From: Actinomycetes bacterium
Lineage (GTDB): Bacteria; Actinomycetota; Actinomycetes; Mycobacteriales; Mycobacteriaceae
NCBI GenBank assembly: GCA_029780675.1
Contig: JAKOYE010000052.1
Span: 1 to 64,000 of the forward strand
Length of the DNA: 64,000 nucleotides
Direction of reading: 5' to 3'
This document shows, piece by piece, positions 45,675 through 56,349 of the stretch (the stretch's first letter is position 1; the number at the start of each line of letters is the position of its first letter). The translations under genes were made by a program, and so were the position numbers. Under the pieces are notes generated by a model. The model searched no databases. It was not told where the DNA came from and saw only the letters and a list, made by a program, of their open reading frames with translations.

Positions 45675-46523
45675 GTGGGAGTTCGCGGAGTATTTCTCGC
45701 CAGTGAGGCCCTGGCGGCCGGTCTGGTCAGCCGTTACGAGTTGGAGCGTGACCACCGCCGACTACTGCCCGACGTGTATGCGCCGAAGCGGATGGCGCTG
45801 GCCCTCGATGATCGGATTATCGCCGCCTGGCTGTGGTCGCGTCGGCGCGCGGTCATCACGGGATGGGCAGCCTCGGCTCTCCACGGTGCGCTCTGGGTTG
45901 ACCCGGCCGCCCCGATCGAGGTCAACCTCGAGCACAACAAGTCGCCGGCGGGAGTGATCACCCGTCGCGACACTCTGCTCCGCGGCGAGGTGACACAGAT
46001 TCGAGGTATCTCCGCCACCACGGTCGCACGTACGGCCTTCGATCTGGCCCGGCGTGGTCCGGTAGGAACTGCCGTCCAACGCCTCGACGCGCTGGCGCGG
46101 GCAACCGGATTCCGGACCGGCGACGTGACTTCCGTGCGCAACGCGCATCCCCGGGTCAGGGGCCGCCGGCGGGTGGCCGAACGACTCGATCTGGTCGACG
46201 CGGGCGCACAGTCACCGAAGGAGACCTGGTTGCGACTGCTCCTCATCGAGGCCGGTTTCCCTCGGCCCCGCACGCAGATTCCAGTGCTCAGGCCCAACGG
46301 CTACTCGCGTTATTACCTGGACATGGGCTGGGAGGAGCCCATGGTGGCGGCCGAGTACGACGGTGAGCAGCACCGGACGGATTCCCGTCAGTTCAGGTCC
46401 GATGTCGAGCGAGCCGAATACATCGAGAGCGTCGGCTGGCGCCGAATCCGCGTGCTCGCGGGCGACCGTCGGGACGACATCGTGCGGCGAGTGGAGCGGG
46501 CCGGTGTGCCACGGTCACGTTGA
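45675..46523 (+). CDS. DUF559 endonuclease-like protein with AbiEi-type N-terminal domain
   Basis: The N-terminal part (VFLASEALAAGLVSRYELERDHRRLLPDVYAP) resembles the winged-helix start of AbiEi antitoxin-like proteins, followed by WLWSRRRAVITGWAASALHGA and SATTVARTAFDLARRG. The C-terminal 110 residues are a DUF559/VSR-like nuclease domain: QSPKETWLRLLLIEAGFPRP, LDMGWEEPMVAAEYDGEQHRT (Asp and Glu of a PD-(D/E)xK-like site) and GWRRIRVLAGDRRDDIVRRV. GTG 45675 is taken as start from family alignment. Its stop codon lies inside the right palindrome. It sits between the RDD and DUF4191 genes, which are adjacent in M. tuberculosis. Confidence 0.85.
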   Translation: MGVRGVFLASEALAAGLVSRYELERDHRRLLPDVYAPKRMALALDDRIIAAWLWSRRRAVITGWAASALHGALWVDPAAPIEVNLEHNKSPAGVITRRDTLLRGEVTQIRGISATTVARTAFDLARRGPVGTAVQRLDALARATGFRTGDVTSVRNAHPRVRGRRRVAERLDLVDAGAQSPKETWLRLLLIEAGFPRPRTQIPVLRPNGYSRYYLDMGWEEPMVAAEYDGEQHRTDSRQFRSDVERAEYIESVGWRRIRVLAGDRRDDIVRRVERAGVPRSR

Positions 46524-46577
46524 GTGAGGAATCCCGCAGAGAGTTACTCGCGGTTTGTCTGCGAGGTTCCTCACTCG
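46519..46577. repeat. 59-bp palindromic element, right copy
   Basis: GAGTGAGGAA (46522-46531) and TTCCTCACTC (46567-46576) are perfect inverted arms; the outer GTTGAGTGAGGAA and GGTTCCTCACTCG match the left copy exactly. The TGA of the DUF559 gene is formed by the GTTGAG at its left edge. Confidence 0.93.
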
Positions 46578-46605
46578 CGGAGCAGGACTCGGCGGGGGCA
46601 GAGAG

Positions 46606-47358
46606 CTAGCGCCGGCGGACGGTGCGCTGCACGCCGCGCATCTTCGCCTGCGCGGGCAGTGGGCCCTTGGGCATGGCGGCCGGCCCGACCCGGCTTCCCA
46701 ACGCGACGAGCTTGTTCTCCAGGATGTCCATCTGCTTGACGGTGATATTCGCCGGCAGCCGGGTCAGGTGGCGCTCCAGCTTCGACAGCGGCACCTCACC
46801 CACTCCGGTGCCGACGATGACGTCGTAGATCGGCACCTCTCCGATGAGGCGTGCCGTCCGCTTCTTCTCCTGGGCGATCAGCGAACGCACCCGGTCTCCG
46901 GAACCCTCCCCGACGAAGATGACACCGGGACGCCCGATCACCCGGTGGACGGCATCGAGGTGTCCGTTCGCGGCCACGCCGGGGGTGACGCGCCACTTGC
47001 CACGCAGGTTCTCCAGCGCCCAAGCCGCCGCACCGACCTGGCCCTCGGCCTTGCGGTAGACGTTCTTCTGGGCGCGGCGGCCGAAGATGGTGAAGGCCAC
47101 CAGAACGCCGAGGATGACCCCGAGCACCGGCATCAGGTAGAGGGAGAAACCGCCCGCCCAGATCCCGAACAGCACCGAGACGCCCAGCGCGAGGACGAAC
47201 CCGAGGACCATGTAGGGCAGCAGCCGCTTGTCCTCTTTGCGCTGGATCTGGAATGCCTGCCAGATCTGGGAGCGGCGTTGCTTGGACGCGGCCTTGCGGG
47301 CCGCCTTGGCTTCGGCCTTGGCTGCTTTGACCTCAGCGGGTGTGCGGGACTTCGCCAT
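46606..47358 (-). CDS. DUF4191 membrane protein (Rv2219 type)
   Basis: A 250-residue protein with a Lys/Ala-rich N-terminus ([22 protein letters not shown]), two membrane helices at about 48-90, and a C-terminal cytoplasmic domain with [11 protein letters not shown] and [24 protein letters not shown]. The function is unknown, though the gene is kept beside lipA in mycobacteria and corynebacteria. Its start overlaps the lipA 3' end by 26 bp on the same strand. Confidence 0.92.
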   Translation of the reverse strand: MAKSRTPAEVKAAKAEAKAARKAASKQRRSQIWQAFQIQRKEDKRLLPYMVLGFVLALGVSVLFGIWAGGFSLYLMPVLGVILGVLVAFTIFGRRAQKNVYRKAEGQVGAAAWALENLRGKWRVTPGVAANGHLDAVHRVIGRPGVIFVGEGSGDRVRSLIAQEKKRTARLIGEVPIYDVIVGTGVGEVPLSKLERHLTRLPANITVKQMDILENKLVALGSRVGPAAMPKGPLPAQAKMRGVQRTVRRR

Positions 47359-48301
47359 AGCTATCCAGAATACGGTCGGGGCTTCGCGTCAACGCCGCCT
47401 GCTGGTACAGCCGGCCGGCGCGGTATGACGAGCGCACCAGGGGACCGGCGAGCACGCCGGCGAAGCCCAGGCCCTCGGCGTAGCCGGCCAGGTCGGTGAA
47501 CTCATCGGGGTGCACCCAGCGCTCCACCGGGTGGTGGCGGGGCGACGGCCGCAGGTACTGGGTGATGGTGACGATGTCGCAGCCGGCGACATGCAGGTCG
47601 GCCAGCGCGGTGCGCACCTCCTCGATGGTCTCGCCCATGCCCAGAATCAGATTGCTCTTGGTGACCAGACCCGCCCCGCGGGCCGCGGTGAGGACGTCCA
47701 GGCTGCGCTGGTAGCGGAACGCCGGGCGGATCCGCTTGAAGATCCGCGGCACCGTTTCGAGGTTGTGCGCCAACACCTCCGGACGCGAGGCGAACACCTC
47801 ACTGAGATGCTCCGGGTTGCCGTTGAAGTCGGGAATCAGGAGTTCGACACCGGTGGCGGGATTGAGTCGCTTGATGGCGCGCACCGTCTCGGCGTACAGC
47901 CAGGCCCCGCCGTCGGGCAGGTCGTCGCGGGCCACCCCGGTCACGGTGGCGTACCGCAACCCCATCGCGGCGACGCTCTCCGCGACGCGCCGGGGTTCGT
48001 CACGGTCGAGGTCGGCGGGTTTACCGGTGTCGATCTGACAGAAGTCGCAGCGGCGGGTGCACTGTTCGCCGCCGATCAGGAAGGTGGCCTCGCGGTCCTC
48101 CCAGCATTCGAAGATGTTCGGGCAGCCGGCCTCTTCGCAGACGGTGTGCAGACCTTCGCGACGCACCAGACCCTTCAGCGCGGTGTACTCCGGGCCCATC
48201 CGGGCGCGGGTCTTGATCCACGGGGGTTTGCGTTCGATCGGGGTTTCGGCGTTGCGCACCTCCAGGCGCAACAGCTTGCGGCCATCCCGATCCACGCTCA
48301 T
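47333..48301 (-). CDS. lipA: lipoyl synthase LipA
   Basis: A radical-SAM enzyme inserting two sulphurs into octanoyl groups on lipoyl domains. Both clusters are present: the radical-[11 protein letters not shown] and the auxiliary [12 protein letters not shown] motif; the C-terminal RSSYRAG matches the family's conserved Arg-Ser-Ser-Tyr. The length of 322 residues is normal. Its ATG overlaps the lipB stop in ATGA, so lipB-lipA is coupled. dlaT, a lipoyl carrier, is encoded two genes upstream. Confidence 0.97.
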   Translation of the reverse strand: MSVDRDGRKLLRLEVRNAETPIERKPPWIKTRARMGPEYTALKGLVRREGLHTVCEEAGCPNIFECWEDREATFLIGGEQCTRRCDFCQIDTGKPADLDRDEPRRVAESVAAMGLRYATVTGVARDDLPDGGAWLYAETVRAIKRLNPATGVELLIPDFNGNPEHLSEVFASRPEVLAHNLETVPRIFKRIRPAFRYQRSLDVLTAARGAGLVTKSNLILGMGETIEEVRTALADLHVAGCDIVTITQYLRPSPRHHPVERWVHPDEFTDLAGYAEGLGFAGVLAGPLVRSSYRAGRLYQQAALTRSPDRILDSYGEVPHTR

Positions 48302-48969
48302 GTCTGCGATGGTACGAGGTTCCCGTCGAGTGCTGCGCAGACGGCGCCGGCGACCCGGTGGCGCACCTCGTCCACGCCCACCCGGCGGTCCAGTTCAGCG
48401 CTTAGCGAGGTGACCCCGGCATCGCGGATACCGCAGGGCACGATCGCCGAGAAGGCCGCAAGATCACAGTCGCAGTTCAGGGCGAAGCCGTGCACGGCAA
48501 CCCCGCGGGCGACCCGAATGCCGATCGCAGCGATCTTGCGTTCCGGCCGGCCCGCGGAGGCGGGGAGCCAGACGCCGGACCGGCCCGCCACCCGGCCGGC
48601 ATCGAGGCCCAACTGCGTGCACACCAGAATCAGCGAGTCCTCAAGGCGGCGAACGTAGTTGACGACATCCAGGGGCTCGGCGAGGCGGATCACCGGATAG
48701 CCGACCAGTTGACCGGGGCCGTGCCAGGTGATCTTTCCGCCGCGGTCGACGTCGACGACGGGGATGGCGTCGGCCGGTCGCTCGCCGGGTTCGGTGCGCT
48801 TGCCCGCCGTGTACACCGAGGGATGCTCCAGCAGCAGTAGCGTGTCCGGGCTACCCGCCACGCGCGCGTCGGCCAGTTCCCGCTGAAGCTCCCAGGCCTG
48901 CTGGTAGTCGACAGTGCCCAGGTGCCGGACGTCGATCGGCTCCTTCTCGAACCGCACTGACCGCGCCAC
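48298..48969 (-). CDS. lipB: octanoyl-[ACP]:protein octanoyltransferase LipB
   Basis: Transfers octanoate from ACP to lipoyl domains. The catalytic pair is present: Lys in [10 protein letters not shown] and Cys in [14 protein letters not shown]. Substrate-loop motifs [15 protein letters not shown] and [14 protein letters not shown] are typical. It begins at ATG/GTG 48969, 19 bp behind the SDR gene, and is coupled to lipA. Confidence 0.96.
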   Translation of the reverse strand: MARSVRFEKEPIDVRHLGTVDYQQAWELQRELADARVAGSPDTLLLLEHPSVYTAGKRTEPGERPADAIPVVDVDRGGKITWHGPGQLVGYPVIRLAEPLDVVNYVRRLEDSLILVCTQLGLDAGRVAGRSGVWLPASAGRPERKIAAIGIRVARGVAVHGFALNCDCDLAAFSAIVPCGIRDAGVTSLSAELDRRVGVDEVRHRVAGAVCAALDGNLVPSQT

Positions 48970-48988
48970 GTTCCCGAGGTTACGCCGC

Positions 48989-49921
48989 TCAGGTACCCGT
49001 TGAGGTGGCCGTCGAATAAGCCAGGGCCTCGGCGATGGTCGTGTGGTGGAAGCTGAAGCCGGCCCGCTCCAGGGCGGCGGGGACGGCTCGCTGCCCGCCC
49101 AGCAGCCCCTCCTCGGCGAACTCGCCGACCAGGGTGCGCAGCACGAACCCGGGCACCATCCAGGGCGCGGGGCGGTGCAGTGTCCGGCCGAGGGCGCTGG
49201 TGAACTCGGCGTTGGTGACGGGGGTCGGTCCGGTGAAATTCACCGGACCGGACAGCGCCGGGGTGTTCAGCGCGAATTCCAGCGCCCGCACCTCGTCTTC
49301 GAGGCTGATCCAGGGCATGTACTGCCGACCGTCGGCCAGCCGGGCGCCCAGACCGAGGGCGAACAGCGGACGCAGCCGACTCAGCAGCCCACCTCGCGGG
49401 GACAGCACCAGCCCGGTCCGGGCCAGCACGACCCGGGTACCGACCTGCTGCGCGGGCCGGGTGGCAGCCTCCCAGTCGGCGCACAGCGCGGCGAGGAATC
49501 CATCGCCGGCGGGCGCAGTCTCGTCGATGACGCGCTCCCCGGTGTCGCCGTAGAAGCCGACCGCGCTGGCGTTGATCAGGATGGGGATCTCCGCTTCGGC
49601 CACGACGGCGGAAATCACCTCGGTCGGGTCGATCCGGCTGTCCCGCAGGCTCTGCTTGAAAGCGCCGGACCAGCGCCGATCACCGACCCCGACGCCGCAG
49701 AGGTTGACCACCGCGTCGACCCCGGACAGATCCTCCGGATCGAAGTCGTCGTTGTCGGGATGCCATTCCAGCTCGTCGCTGTTGGCGGCCGCCCGCCGCA
49801 CGATCCGGATGACGCGGTGCCCGCTCGCGCGCAGCGCAGCGACCAGAGCCGTGCCGATCAGGCCGGACGAGCCGGCAATGGCGATGGTGCGGGGTTCAGT
49901 GGCTCGGGGTTTCCGGGCCAC
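48989..49921 (-). CDS. TIGR01777-type SDR epimerase (Rv2216 type)
   Basis: An atypical short-chain dehydrogenase with an NAD-binding [12 protein letters not shown] start, [32 protein letters not shown] and the C-terminal DUF1731 region [31 protein letters not shown]. The substrate is unknown in this family. GTG 49921 starts two bases after the dlaT stop; the order dlaT-SDR-lipB-lipA is a single-strand run, so co-transcription is likely. Confidence 0.93.
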   Translation of the reverse strand: MARKPRATEPRTIAIAGSSGLIGTALVAALRASGHRVIRIVRRAAANSDELEWHPDNDDFDPEDLSGVDAVVNLCGVGVGDRRWSGAFKQSLRDSRIDPTEVISAVVAEAEIPILINASAVGFYGDTGERVIDETAPAGDGFLAALCADWEAATRPAQQVGTRVVLARTGLVLSPRGGLLSRLRPLFALGLGARLADGRQYMPWISLEDEVRALEFALNTPALSGPVNFTGPTPVTNAEFTSALGRTLHRPAPWMVPGFVLRTLVGEFAEEGLLGGQRAVPAALERAGFSFHHTTIAEALAYSTATSTGT

Positions 49922-49923
49922 CG

Positions 49924-51663
49924 CTACAGCCCGAGTTCGGCTTCGAAGGCGCCCTCTTCCAGCCGTCGCTTGATCGTGGTGACGAACCGCCCGGCGTCGG
50001 CTCCGTCGATGAGACGGTGGTCGTAGGTCAGCGGCAGATAGCAGACCGACCGCACACCGATGGACTCGTTGCCCATCTCGTCGACGATCACCCGCGGCCG
50101 TTTGACGATCGCGCCGGTGCCCAGCATCGCCGCCTGCGGCGGCACCAGGATCGGGGTGTCGAAGAGCGCGCCCTGACTGCCGATGTTGGTGATGGTGAAG
50201 GTGCCGCCGGACAACTCGTCGGGCTTGAGTCCGCCGGAGCGGGCCCGGGACGCGATATCGCTGATGGCCCGAGCGAGTCCGGCCAGCGACAGATCACCGG
50301 CGTTGTGCACCACCGGGGAGAGCAGACCCTGTTCGGTGTCGACCGCGAAACCGAGGTGTTCGGCGTCGTAGTAGGTGATCTCGCCGGTGTCCTCGTTGTA
50401 GCTGGCGTTGACGTTCGGGTGCGCCTTGAGCGCGTCGATCACCGCGCGGGCGATGAACGGCAGGTAGGTCAGGTTGACGCCCTCGCGCTCGGCGAAATCC
50501 TTCTTGGCCCGGGCCCGCAGACTGACGATCTTCGTCATGTCGACCTCGTGGGTCTGGGTGAGCTGGGCGGTGGCCTGCAGGGACTCACGGGTCTTCTTGG
50601 CCGTGAGCTGACGGATCCGGCTGGCCTTCTGGGTGGTCCCGCGCAGATGTGCCAGCGGGGAGGCGACGGGTGCCGCCGGAGCCGCCGCCGCGGGCGCCGG
50701 GGGTGCCGACGGCGCGGCGGGCCGGGGGACTTCCTTGGGCTGGGAGGCCGCCAGCACGTCCTGTTTGCGGATCCGGCCGCCCACGCCGGTGCCCTTCACC
50801 GCGGCGAGGTCGACACCGTTCTCGGCGGCGAGCTTGCGGACCAGCGGGGTGACGTAAGGGGTTCCGTCACCGGCGGGAGCGGGTGCCGCGGGTGCCGCGG
50901 GTGCGGGGGCCGGGGCCGGGGCAGGGGCCGCTGCGGGTGCGGGGGCCGGTGCGGGGGCCGGAGCCGGGGCCGGTTCGGGCTGCGCTGCCGGCGCGGGAGG
51001 TGCAGGTGGGGCCGCGGGCGCCGCCGGGGCGGACCCCGCCACCCCGATCCTGGCCAACTCGCCGCCGATGGCCACCGTGGTGTCCTCGTCGGCGGTGATC
51101 GACAGCAGGACGCCGGCCACCGGGGAGGGGATCTCGGTGTCGACCTTGTCGGTGGACACCTCGACCAGCGGTTCGTCCACCGCCACCGAGTCGCCCACCT
51201 TCTTCAGCCAGCGGGTGACGGTGCCCTCGGTCACCGACTCGCCCAGCGTCGGCATCAGCACCGGGGTGGCGTCACCGGCGGGCGGAGCTGCGGGAGCGGG
51301 GCTCGGCTCGGGCTGCGGTGCCGGGGCGGGGGCCGCGGGGGCGGGGGCCTCGGCGGGCGGCTGCGGCGCCGCCTGGGCGGCGGGGGCCTCGGCGGCCGGG
51401 GCGGGCGCGGGCGGGGCGGCTTCGCCTGCCTCGCTGATCACGGCGAGTTCACCGCCGACCTCCACCGTGTCGTCCTCGTGGGCGACGATCTTGGTCAGCA
51501 CCCCCGAGGCGGGCGAGGGGATCTCGGTGTCCACCTTGTCGGTGGACACCTCCAGCAGCGGCTCGTCCACCTGGACGGTGTCGCCCTCCTGTTTGAGCCA
51601 GCGGGTGACAGTGCCCTCCGTGACGCTTTCCCCAAGTGCGGGCATCTGGACGGACACGGCCAT
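49924..51663 (-). CDS. dlaT: dihydrolipoamide acyltransferase DlaT (E2 of PDH/peroxynitrite reductase)
   Basis: A 579-residue E2 with two lipoyl domains ([12 protein letters not shown] at about residues 40 and 170, Lys being lipoylated), long Pro/Ala linkers, a peripheral subunit-binding domain ([34 protein letters not shown]) and the catalytic core ending in [14 protein letters not shown] (HxxxDG). In M. tuberculosis DlaT (Rv2215, earlier sucB) serves pyruvate dehydrogenase and the AhpD/AhpC antioxidant chain. The start ATG 51663 fits [12 protein letters not shown]. The linkers are longer than usual and make the opposite strand open. Confidence 0.95.
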   Translation of the reverse strand: MAVSVQMPALGESVTEGTVTRWLKQEGDTVQVDEPLLEVSTDKVDTEIPSPASGVLTKIVAHEDDTVEVGGELAVISEAGEAAPPAPAPAAEAPAAQAAPQPPAEAPAPAAPAPAPQPEPSPAPAAPPAGDATPVLMPTLGESVTEGTVTRWLKKVGDSVAVDEPLVEVSTDKVDTEIPSPVAGVLLSITADEDTTVAIGGELARIGVAGSAPAAPAAPPAPPAPAAQPEPAPAPAPAPAPAPAAAPAPAPAPAPAAPAAPAPAGDGTPYVTPLVRKLAAENGVDLAAVKGTGVGGRIRKQDVLAASQPKEVPRPAAPSAPPAPAAAAPAAPVASPLAHLRGTTQKASRIRQLTAKKTRESLQATAQLTQTHEVDMTKIVSLRARAKKDFAEREGVNLTYLPFIARAVIDALKAHPNVNASYNEDTGEITYYDAEHLGFAVDTEQGLLSPVVHNAGDLSLAGLARAISDIASRARSGGLKPDELSGGTFTITNIGSQGALFDTPILVPPQAAMLGTGAIVKRPRVIVDEMGNESIGVRSVCYLPLTYDHRLIDGADAGRFVTTIKRRLEEGAFEAELGL

Positions 51664-51851
51664 GTGGACTCCCTCGAACGTCGTGTTGATCGTCATTGTG
51701 ATCACCGGCTGCCGCGCTTCGGCCCAGCCACACCCACAGGGTTACCACAGGGCCGGTGTTCCCATCCTGTCATTCGTCAGCGCGTCCCGCGGCACCAGGG
51801 GAAACACGCCGGTTCTTGACGGTCCCGTCCGGTGGCGGCAGGGTCTGGCGC

Positions 51852-53609
51852 GTGAACCCGACGCGCTACGTGGACGCCCACGACGGAACCCGGCTCGCCG
51901 TCTACGAGGACGGCAACCCCGACGGACCCACCGTCGTCCTGGTGCACGGCTGGCCCGACAGCCACGTCCTGTGGGACGGGGTGGTCGCCCTGCTGGCCGA
52001 TTCGCACCGCGTCATCCGCTACGACAACCGGGGGGCGGGCGCCTCGGACGCACCGGGCCCGGTGGACGCCTACTCGATCTCCCGGCTCGCCGACGACTTC
52101 GGCGCGGTGATCGCGGCCCTGAGTCCGGGCGTGCCGGTGCACGCGGTGGCCCACGACTGGGGCGCGGCGACCCTGTGGGAATACCTGAGCCGCCCCGAGG
52201 CCGACGACCGGGTGGCCTCCTACACCTCGATCTCCGGCCCGGACCCGCAGCATCTGAGCCGCTATATCCGGGACGGTCTGGCCCGCCCCTACCGGCCGCT
52301 CCGGTTCTGCCGGGCGCTGGCCCAGACGTTGCATTTCAGCTACATGGTGTTCTTCTGCATCCCGGTGCTGGCCCCGCTGGCGATGCGCAGCTTCCTGGCC
52401 GGAGTCATCGGCCGCCGGTTCATCACCGCCGGACTGCCCCCGGAGCAACGGCACCAGGGCCCGACGTTCGTCGCCGACGCGGTCAACGGCCTGAAGATCT
52501 ACCGCGCCAATTTTCTTCGGGCCCTGGCCAACCCGGCCCGCGACCGTTTCGTGGACGTCCCGGTGCAGCTGCTGGTCAACACCGACGACCCGTTCGTGCG
52601 GCCGTATGTCTACGACGACACGCCTCGCTGGGTGTCGCGGCTGTGGCGCCGCGAAATCCGATCCGGACACTGGCTACCGATGTCGCGGCCGCAGGTGGTC
52701 GCCACCGCCGTCAGCGAACTGGTGCGTCACCTGGACGGCGGGAAGCCCAGCCGCGCGCTGTTGCGTGCCGAGGTCGGCCGGCCCCGAAAGCCGTTCGGCG
52801 ACAACCTGGTTGTCGTCACCGGCGCCGGCAGCGGTATCGGCCGGGCCACCGCGGTGGCGTTCGCCGCCGAGGGGGCCGAGGTGGTGGTCAGCGATATCGA
52901 CGAAGTCGGGCTGAAATCGACCGTCACCACGATCGCCGGCCGCGGTGGCGTCGCGCACTCGTATCTGGTCGACGTCGCCGACGCCGACGCCGTCGAGCAG
53001 TTCGCCGATCGGGTCTGCGCCGAGCATGGTGTGCCCGACATCGTGGTGAACAATGCGGGCATCGGGGTGGCCGGTGCGTTCCTGGACACCCCGGCCGAGC
53101 AGTTCGACCGGGTGCTGGAGGTCAATCTCGGGGGAGTGGTCAACGGCTGCCGATCCTTCGCCCGCCGACTGGTGCACCGCGGCACCGGCGGACACATCGT
53201 CAACGTCGCCTCGATGGCCGCGTACGCGCCGTTAAGTTCGCTCAACGCCTACTGCACCTCCAAGGCGGCGGTGTACATGTTCTCCGACTGCCTGCGGGCC
53301 GAACTCGACGCCGCCGGAGTGGGCCTGACGACCATCTGTCCCGGGCTGATCAACACCAACATCGTCTCGTCGACCGCGATGCACGCGCCGGCGGGCCGGG
53401 AACCGGCCGTCGCCGGGCGGCGCGCCCAGCTGGAGCGGATGTTCGAACTACGGCGCTACGGCCCGGAGAAGGTCGCGGCGGCGATCCTGTCCTCGGTGCG
53501 CGCCAACGCCGCGATCCGTCCGGTCACCCCGGAGGCTCATCTGCTCTACGGGACCTCGCGACTGCTGCCTCAGGTGCTGCGGAGCACCGCACGCGGAAAA
53601 GTGGTGTAG
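51852..53609 (+). CDS. ephD: EphD: alpha/beta-hydrolase (epoxide hydrolase) fused to short-chain dehydrogenase
   Basis: Residues 1-300 are an epoxide-hydrolase-type domain with LVHGWPDSHVLW (oxyanion HGWP), nucleophile Asp in AHDWGAATL, an acidic TDDPF and His in RSGHWLPM. Residues 315-585 are a classical SDR with VTGAGSGIGRA, NNAGIGVAG and the YCTSK catalytic Tyr-Lys. M. tuberculosis EphD (Rv2214c) has the same fusion and acts on mycolic-acid epoxides. GTG 51852 is the chosen start. It is divergent from dlaT and convergent with pepB. Confidence 0.94.
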   Translation: MNPTRYVDAHDGTRLAVYEDGNPDGPTVVLVHGWPDSHVLWDGVVALLADSHRVIRYDNRGAGASDAPGPVDAYSISRLADDFGAVIAALSPGVPVHAVAHDWGAATLWEYLSRPEADDRVASYTSISGPDPQHLSRYIRDGLARPYRPLRFCRALAQTLHFSYMVFFCIPVLAPLAMRSFLAGVIGRRFITAGLPPEQRHQGPTFVADAVNGLKIYRANFLRALANPARDRFVDVPVQLLVNTDDPFVRPYVYDDTPRWVSRLWRREIRSGHWLPMSRPQVVATAVSELVRHLDGGKPSRALLRAEVGRPRKPFGDNLVVVTGAGSGIGRATAVAFAAEGAEVVVSDIDEVGLKSTVTTIAGRGGVAHSYLVDVADADAVEQFADRVCAEHGVPDIVVNNAGIGVAGAFLDTPAEQFDRVLEVNLGGVVNGCRSFARRLVHRGTGGHIVNVASMAAYAPLSSLNAYCTSKAAVYMFSDCLRAELDAAGVGLTTICPGLINTNIVSSTAMHAPAGREPAVAGRRAQLERMFELRRYGPEKVAAAILSSVRANAAIRPVTPEAHLLYGTSRLLPQVLRSTARGKVV

Positions 53610-53639
53610 CACAACCGCTGTGGCCAACGCACCGGTTCG

Positions 53640-55184
53640 TCACCCGTTTGCGGCGATGTCCTCCAGGGCCGCGAACAGGGTGCGGACCGGAACCCCGGTC
53701 CCGCCCTTGGCGGTGTAGCCCCACGGACCTCCGGTGTTGTAGGCCGGCCCGGCGATGTCGAGGTGCACCCACTGCACACCCTCGGCGACGAACTCGCGCA
53801 GGAAGACCCCGGCCACCAGCATCCCGGCGAACCGCTGGCCGCTGATGTTGGCCAGGTCGGCCACCGTGGACTTCAGATCGTCCTTCAGCTCGTCGGGAAG
53901 CGGCATGGGCCAACCGTTCTCGCCCACGGACTGGGACAGCGCGGCGACCCGGTCGCGGAACGCGTCGCTGCCCATCACGCCGGGAATCCGGGCGCCCAAC
54001 GCGATGGTCTGCGCGCCGGTGAGCGTGGAGGTCTCGATCAGATAGTCCGGCGAGTCCTCGCAGGCCCGCACAATGGCGTCGGCCAGGATCAGGCGACCCT
54101 CGGCGTCGGTGTTGAGCACCTCGACGGTGGTGCCGCCGTACTGGGTGAGCACATCGCCGGGGCGCTGTGCGGTGGCCGACGGCATGTTCTCGGCCATCGG
54201 CACGGTGGCGATGACGTCCAGGGGCAACTCCAACCGGGCGGCCAGCACGACGGTGGCGATGACCGCGGCCGCCCCGGCCATATCGGATGTCATGTGATGC
54301 ATGGACGCGGCCGGCTTGATGGAGATACCGCCGGTGTCGAAGGTGATGCCCTTGCCGATCAGGGCGACGACGGGGGTACTGCCGTGATCACCTTTGCTTC
54401 CCTTGCCGCCCTTGGCTTTCTTCGCGCCGCGATAGGTCAACCGGACCAGTCGCGGGGGGTTGACGGAGCCCTTGCCGACCCCGATGATGCCGCCGTATCC
54501 GGCCTTCTTCAGGGCCTTCTCGTCCAGCACTTCCACCCCCAGACCGGCCGCGGTGCCCAAATCCGTTGCCCGCTTGGCGAATTCGTCGGGATGCAGGTGG
54601 CTGGGCGGCGTGTTCACCAAATCGCGGGCGGTGGCGACCGCCTCGGCGACCGCGACGGCCCGGACCGCCCGGGCCTTTGCCCCCTTCGCCGTGGACAGCG
54701 CGGTGATGGCCGTCAGGCTCTCGTCCTTAGGGGCGGTCCTGGGGCTGCGGAACTCGTGCATCTGGTAGCCGCCCAGGATCAGACCCTCGATGGCGGCCTC
54801 GAGATCGAGTTCGGACAGTGTGGTGATCACCGACGCCACGCCGCTCAGCGACCGGGCGGCGACCCCCGCCGCGCGGCGGATGGTCTCCGACGGCCACTCG
54901 TCCCGGACCGGGCCCAGGCCCACGGCGAGCACGCTGGCCACCGGCAGGCCGGGGATGTGCAGCCTGCTCACCTGCTCGGCGGTGCCCTTCGCGCCCACCG
55001 CCGACAGCGCCACCTCGATCGCCCCGACCGCCTCCGGGTCGAGGAACGCATCGGCGGCCACGATGGGAGCGCCGTCCTCGCCGGCTGCGACGGGAACGAT
55101 CAACACCGCTTCGGAGACCCCACGTTTGGGCAGGGCGGCGGCGACGGTGACGGTGGGGGCCTGGTATCCGGGTTGGGTGCTCAC
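53640..55184 (-). CDS. pepB: leucyl aminopeptidase PepB/PepA (M17)
   Basis: A cytosolic two-metal aminopeptidase of 514 residues. The M17 metal/catalytic residues are in [16 protein letters not shown] (Lys, Asp), [11 protein letters not shown] (Asp) and the signature [13 protein letters not shown] (Asp, Glu, Arg). The start GTG 55184 has TAGTCT 7 nt upstream (minus strand), consistent with a leaderless mRNA. It shares a 40-bp intergenic promoter with gcvT. Confidence 0.96.
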   Translation of the reverse strand: MSTQPGYQAPTVTVAAALPKRGVSEAVLIVPVAAGEDGAPIVAADAFLDPEAVGAIEVALSAVGAKGTAEQVSRLHIPGLPVASVLAVGLGPVRDEWPSETIRRAAGVAARSLSGVASVITTLSELDLEAAIEGLILGGYQMHEFRSPRTAPKDESLTAITALSTAKGAKARAVRAVAVAEAVATARDLVNTPPSHLHPDEFAKRATDLGTAAGLGVEVLDEKALKKAGYGGIIGVGKGSVNPPRLVRLTYRGAKKAKGGKGSKGDHGSTPVVALIGKGITFDTGGISIKPAASMHHMTSDMAGAAAVIATVVLAARLELPLDVIATVPMAENMPSATAQRPGDVLTQYGGTTVEVLNTDAEGRLILADAIVRACEDSPDYLIETSTLTGAQTIALGARIPGVMGSDAFRDRVAALSQSVGENGWPMPLPDELKDDLKSTVADLANISGQRFAGMLVAGVFLREFVAEGVQWVHLDIAGPAYNTGGPWGYTAKGGTGVPVRTLFAALEDIAANG

Positions 55185-55224
55185 CGGGCTGAGACTAGTG
55201 CGCGCAGGTCTAGGGTTGGTTTCT
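55185..55224. promoter_or_regulatory. compact divergent promoter of pepB and gcvT
   Basis: Only 40 bp separate two divergent GTG starts. For gcvT, TAGGGT (55211-55216) ends 8 nt before GTG 55225; for pepB, TAGTCT (minus strand, 55197-55192) ends 7 nt before GTG 55184. Both mRNAs would be leaderless and each -35 region would overlap the other's core promoter, so firing may be mutually exclusive. Confidence 0.5.
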
Positions 55225-56328
55225 GTGACTGGTGAATCGGAGCTGTTGCACGGGCCGCTGGAAGGCCGCCACCGGGACCGTGGCGCCACGTTCGCACCGT
55301 TCGGGGGCTGGCTGATGCCGGTGTCCTACGCCGGCACAGTCGGGGAACATACGGCCACCCGGCAGGCGGTCGGGCTCTTCGATGTCAGCCACCTGGGTAA
55401 GGCGCTGGTCGCCGGACCCGGCGCGGCCGACTTCGTCAACTCCGCCCTGACTAATGATCTGCGCCGAATCGGTCCCGGCCAGGCCCAGTACACGCTGTGC
55501 TGCACCGGCGACGGGGGAGTGATCGACGACCTGATCGCCTACTACGTCGCCGAGGACGAGATCTTCCTGGTTCCCAACGCGGCGAACACCGCCGCGGTGG
55601 TGTCCGAGCTTCAGGCCACGGCGCCCGGAGACATCGTGGTGACCGACCAGCACCGCTCGTACGCGGTGCTGGCGGTGCAGGGGCCGCGTTCGGCCGAGGT
55701 CGTCTCCGCGTTGGGGTTGCCCACCGAGATGGCGTACATGAGCTTCGCCGACGCCGAGTACGCCGGGGTGCCGGTGCGGATCTGCCGCACCGGCTACACC
55801 GGCGAGCACGGCTACGAACTGCTGCCGCCATGGGATGCCGCCGCGGTGGTCTTCGACGCGCTGGCCGAACAGGTCGACGCGTGCGGGGGACAGTTGGCCG
55901 GACTCGGGGCGCGGGACACCCTGCGCACCGAGATGGGCTATCCGCTGCACGGACATGAACTCTCGTTGGACATCTCGCCGCTGCAGGCCCGCTGCGGGTG
56001 GGCCGTCGGGTTCGGCAAGGAGTCGTTCTGGGGTCGGGAGGCCCTGCTTGCCGAGAAGCAGGCCGGCCCCCGCCGGGTGCTGCGCGGGCTGCGGGCGGTC
56101 GGTCGCGGGGTGCCCCGGGCCGGCATGACGGTGGTGCGCGGATCCGACCCGGTCGGTGTGGTGACCTCCGGGACGTTCTCGCCGACGCTGAACACCGGCA
56201 TCGCCCTGGCGCTGCTGGACACCGCGGCCGGGATCGCCGATGGCGAGCGGCTCAACGTCGACGTGCGCGGCCGCGCGCTGGAGTGCGAAGTGGTCAAGCC
56301 GCCGTTCGTCGACGTCAAGACGCGCTAA
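55225..56328 (+). CDS. gcvT: glycine cleavage system T protein (aminomethyltransferase) GcvT
   Basis: A THF-dependent aminomethyltransferase of 367 residues. Landmarks are [18 protein letters not shown] (conserved Asp-Val-Ser-His), [41 protein letters not shown] and [20 protein letters not shown]. It works with GcvP, GcvH (a lipoyl protein) and Lpd, linking it to the lipoate genes nearby. The adenylyl cyclase gene found next to gcvT in M. tuberculosis (Rv2212) is absent here. Confidence 0.96.
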   Translation: MTGESELLHGPLEGRHRDRGATFAPFGGWLMPVSYAGTVGEHTATRQAVGLFDVSHLGKALVAGPGAADFVNSALTNDLRRIGPGQAQYTLCCTGDGGVIDDLIAYYVAEDEIFLVPNAANTAAVVSELQATAPGDIVVTDQHRSYAVLAVQGPRSAEVVSALGLPTEMAYMSFADAEYAGVPVRICRTGYTGEHGYELLPPWDAAAVVFDALAEQVDACGGQLAGLGARDTLRTEMGYPLHGHELSLDISPLQARCGWAVGFGKESFWGREALLAEKQAGPRRVLRGLRAVGRGVPRAGMTVVRGSDPVGVVTSGTFSPTLNTGIALALLDTAAGIADGERLNVDVRGRALECEVVKPPFVDVKTR

Positions 56329-56335
56329 CGCCGGT

Positions 56336-56341
56336 TATAGA
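56336..56341 (+). promoter_or_regulatory. -10 element of ilvE, leaderless arrangement
   Basis: TATAGA ends 8 nt before ATG 56350 in the 21-bp gap after gcvT; no ribosome site is visible, so ilvE may have its own leaderless promoter. Confidence 0.4.
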
Positions 56342-56349
56342 CTCACCGC

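Noticed and set aside
50017..51819. 600-codon open frame on the plus strand opposite dlaT
   Set aside because: It mirrors the Pro/Ala linkers and lipoyl domains of DlaT; the minus-strand product has all family motifs.
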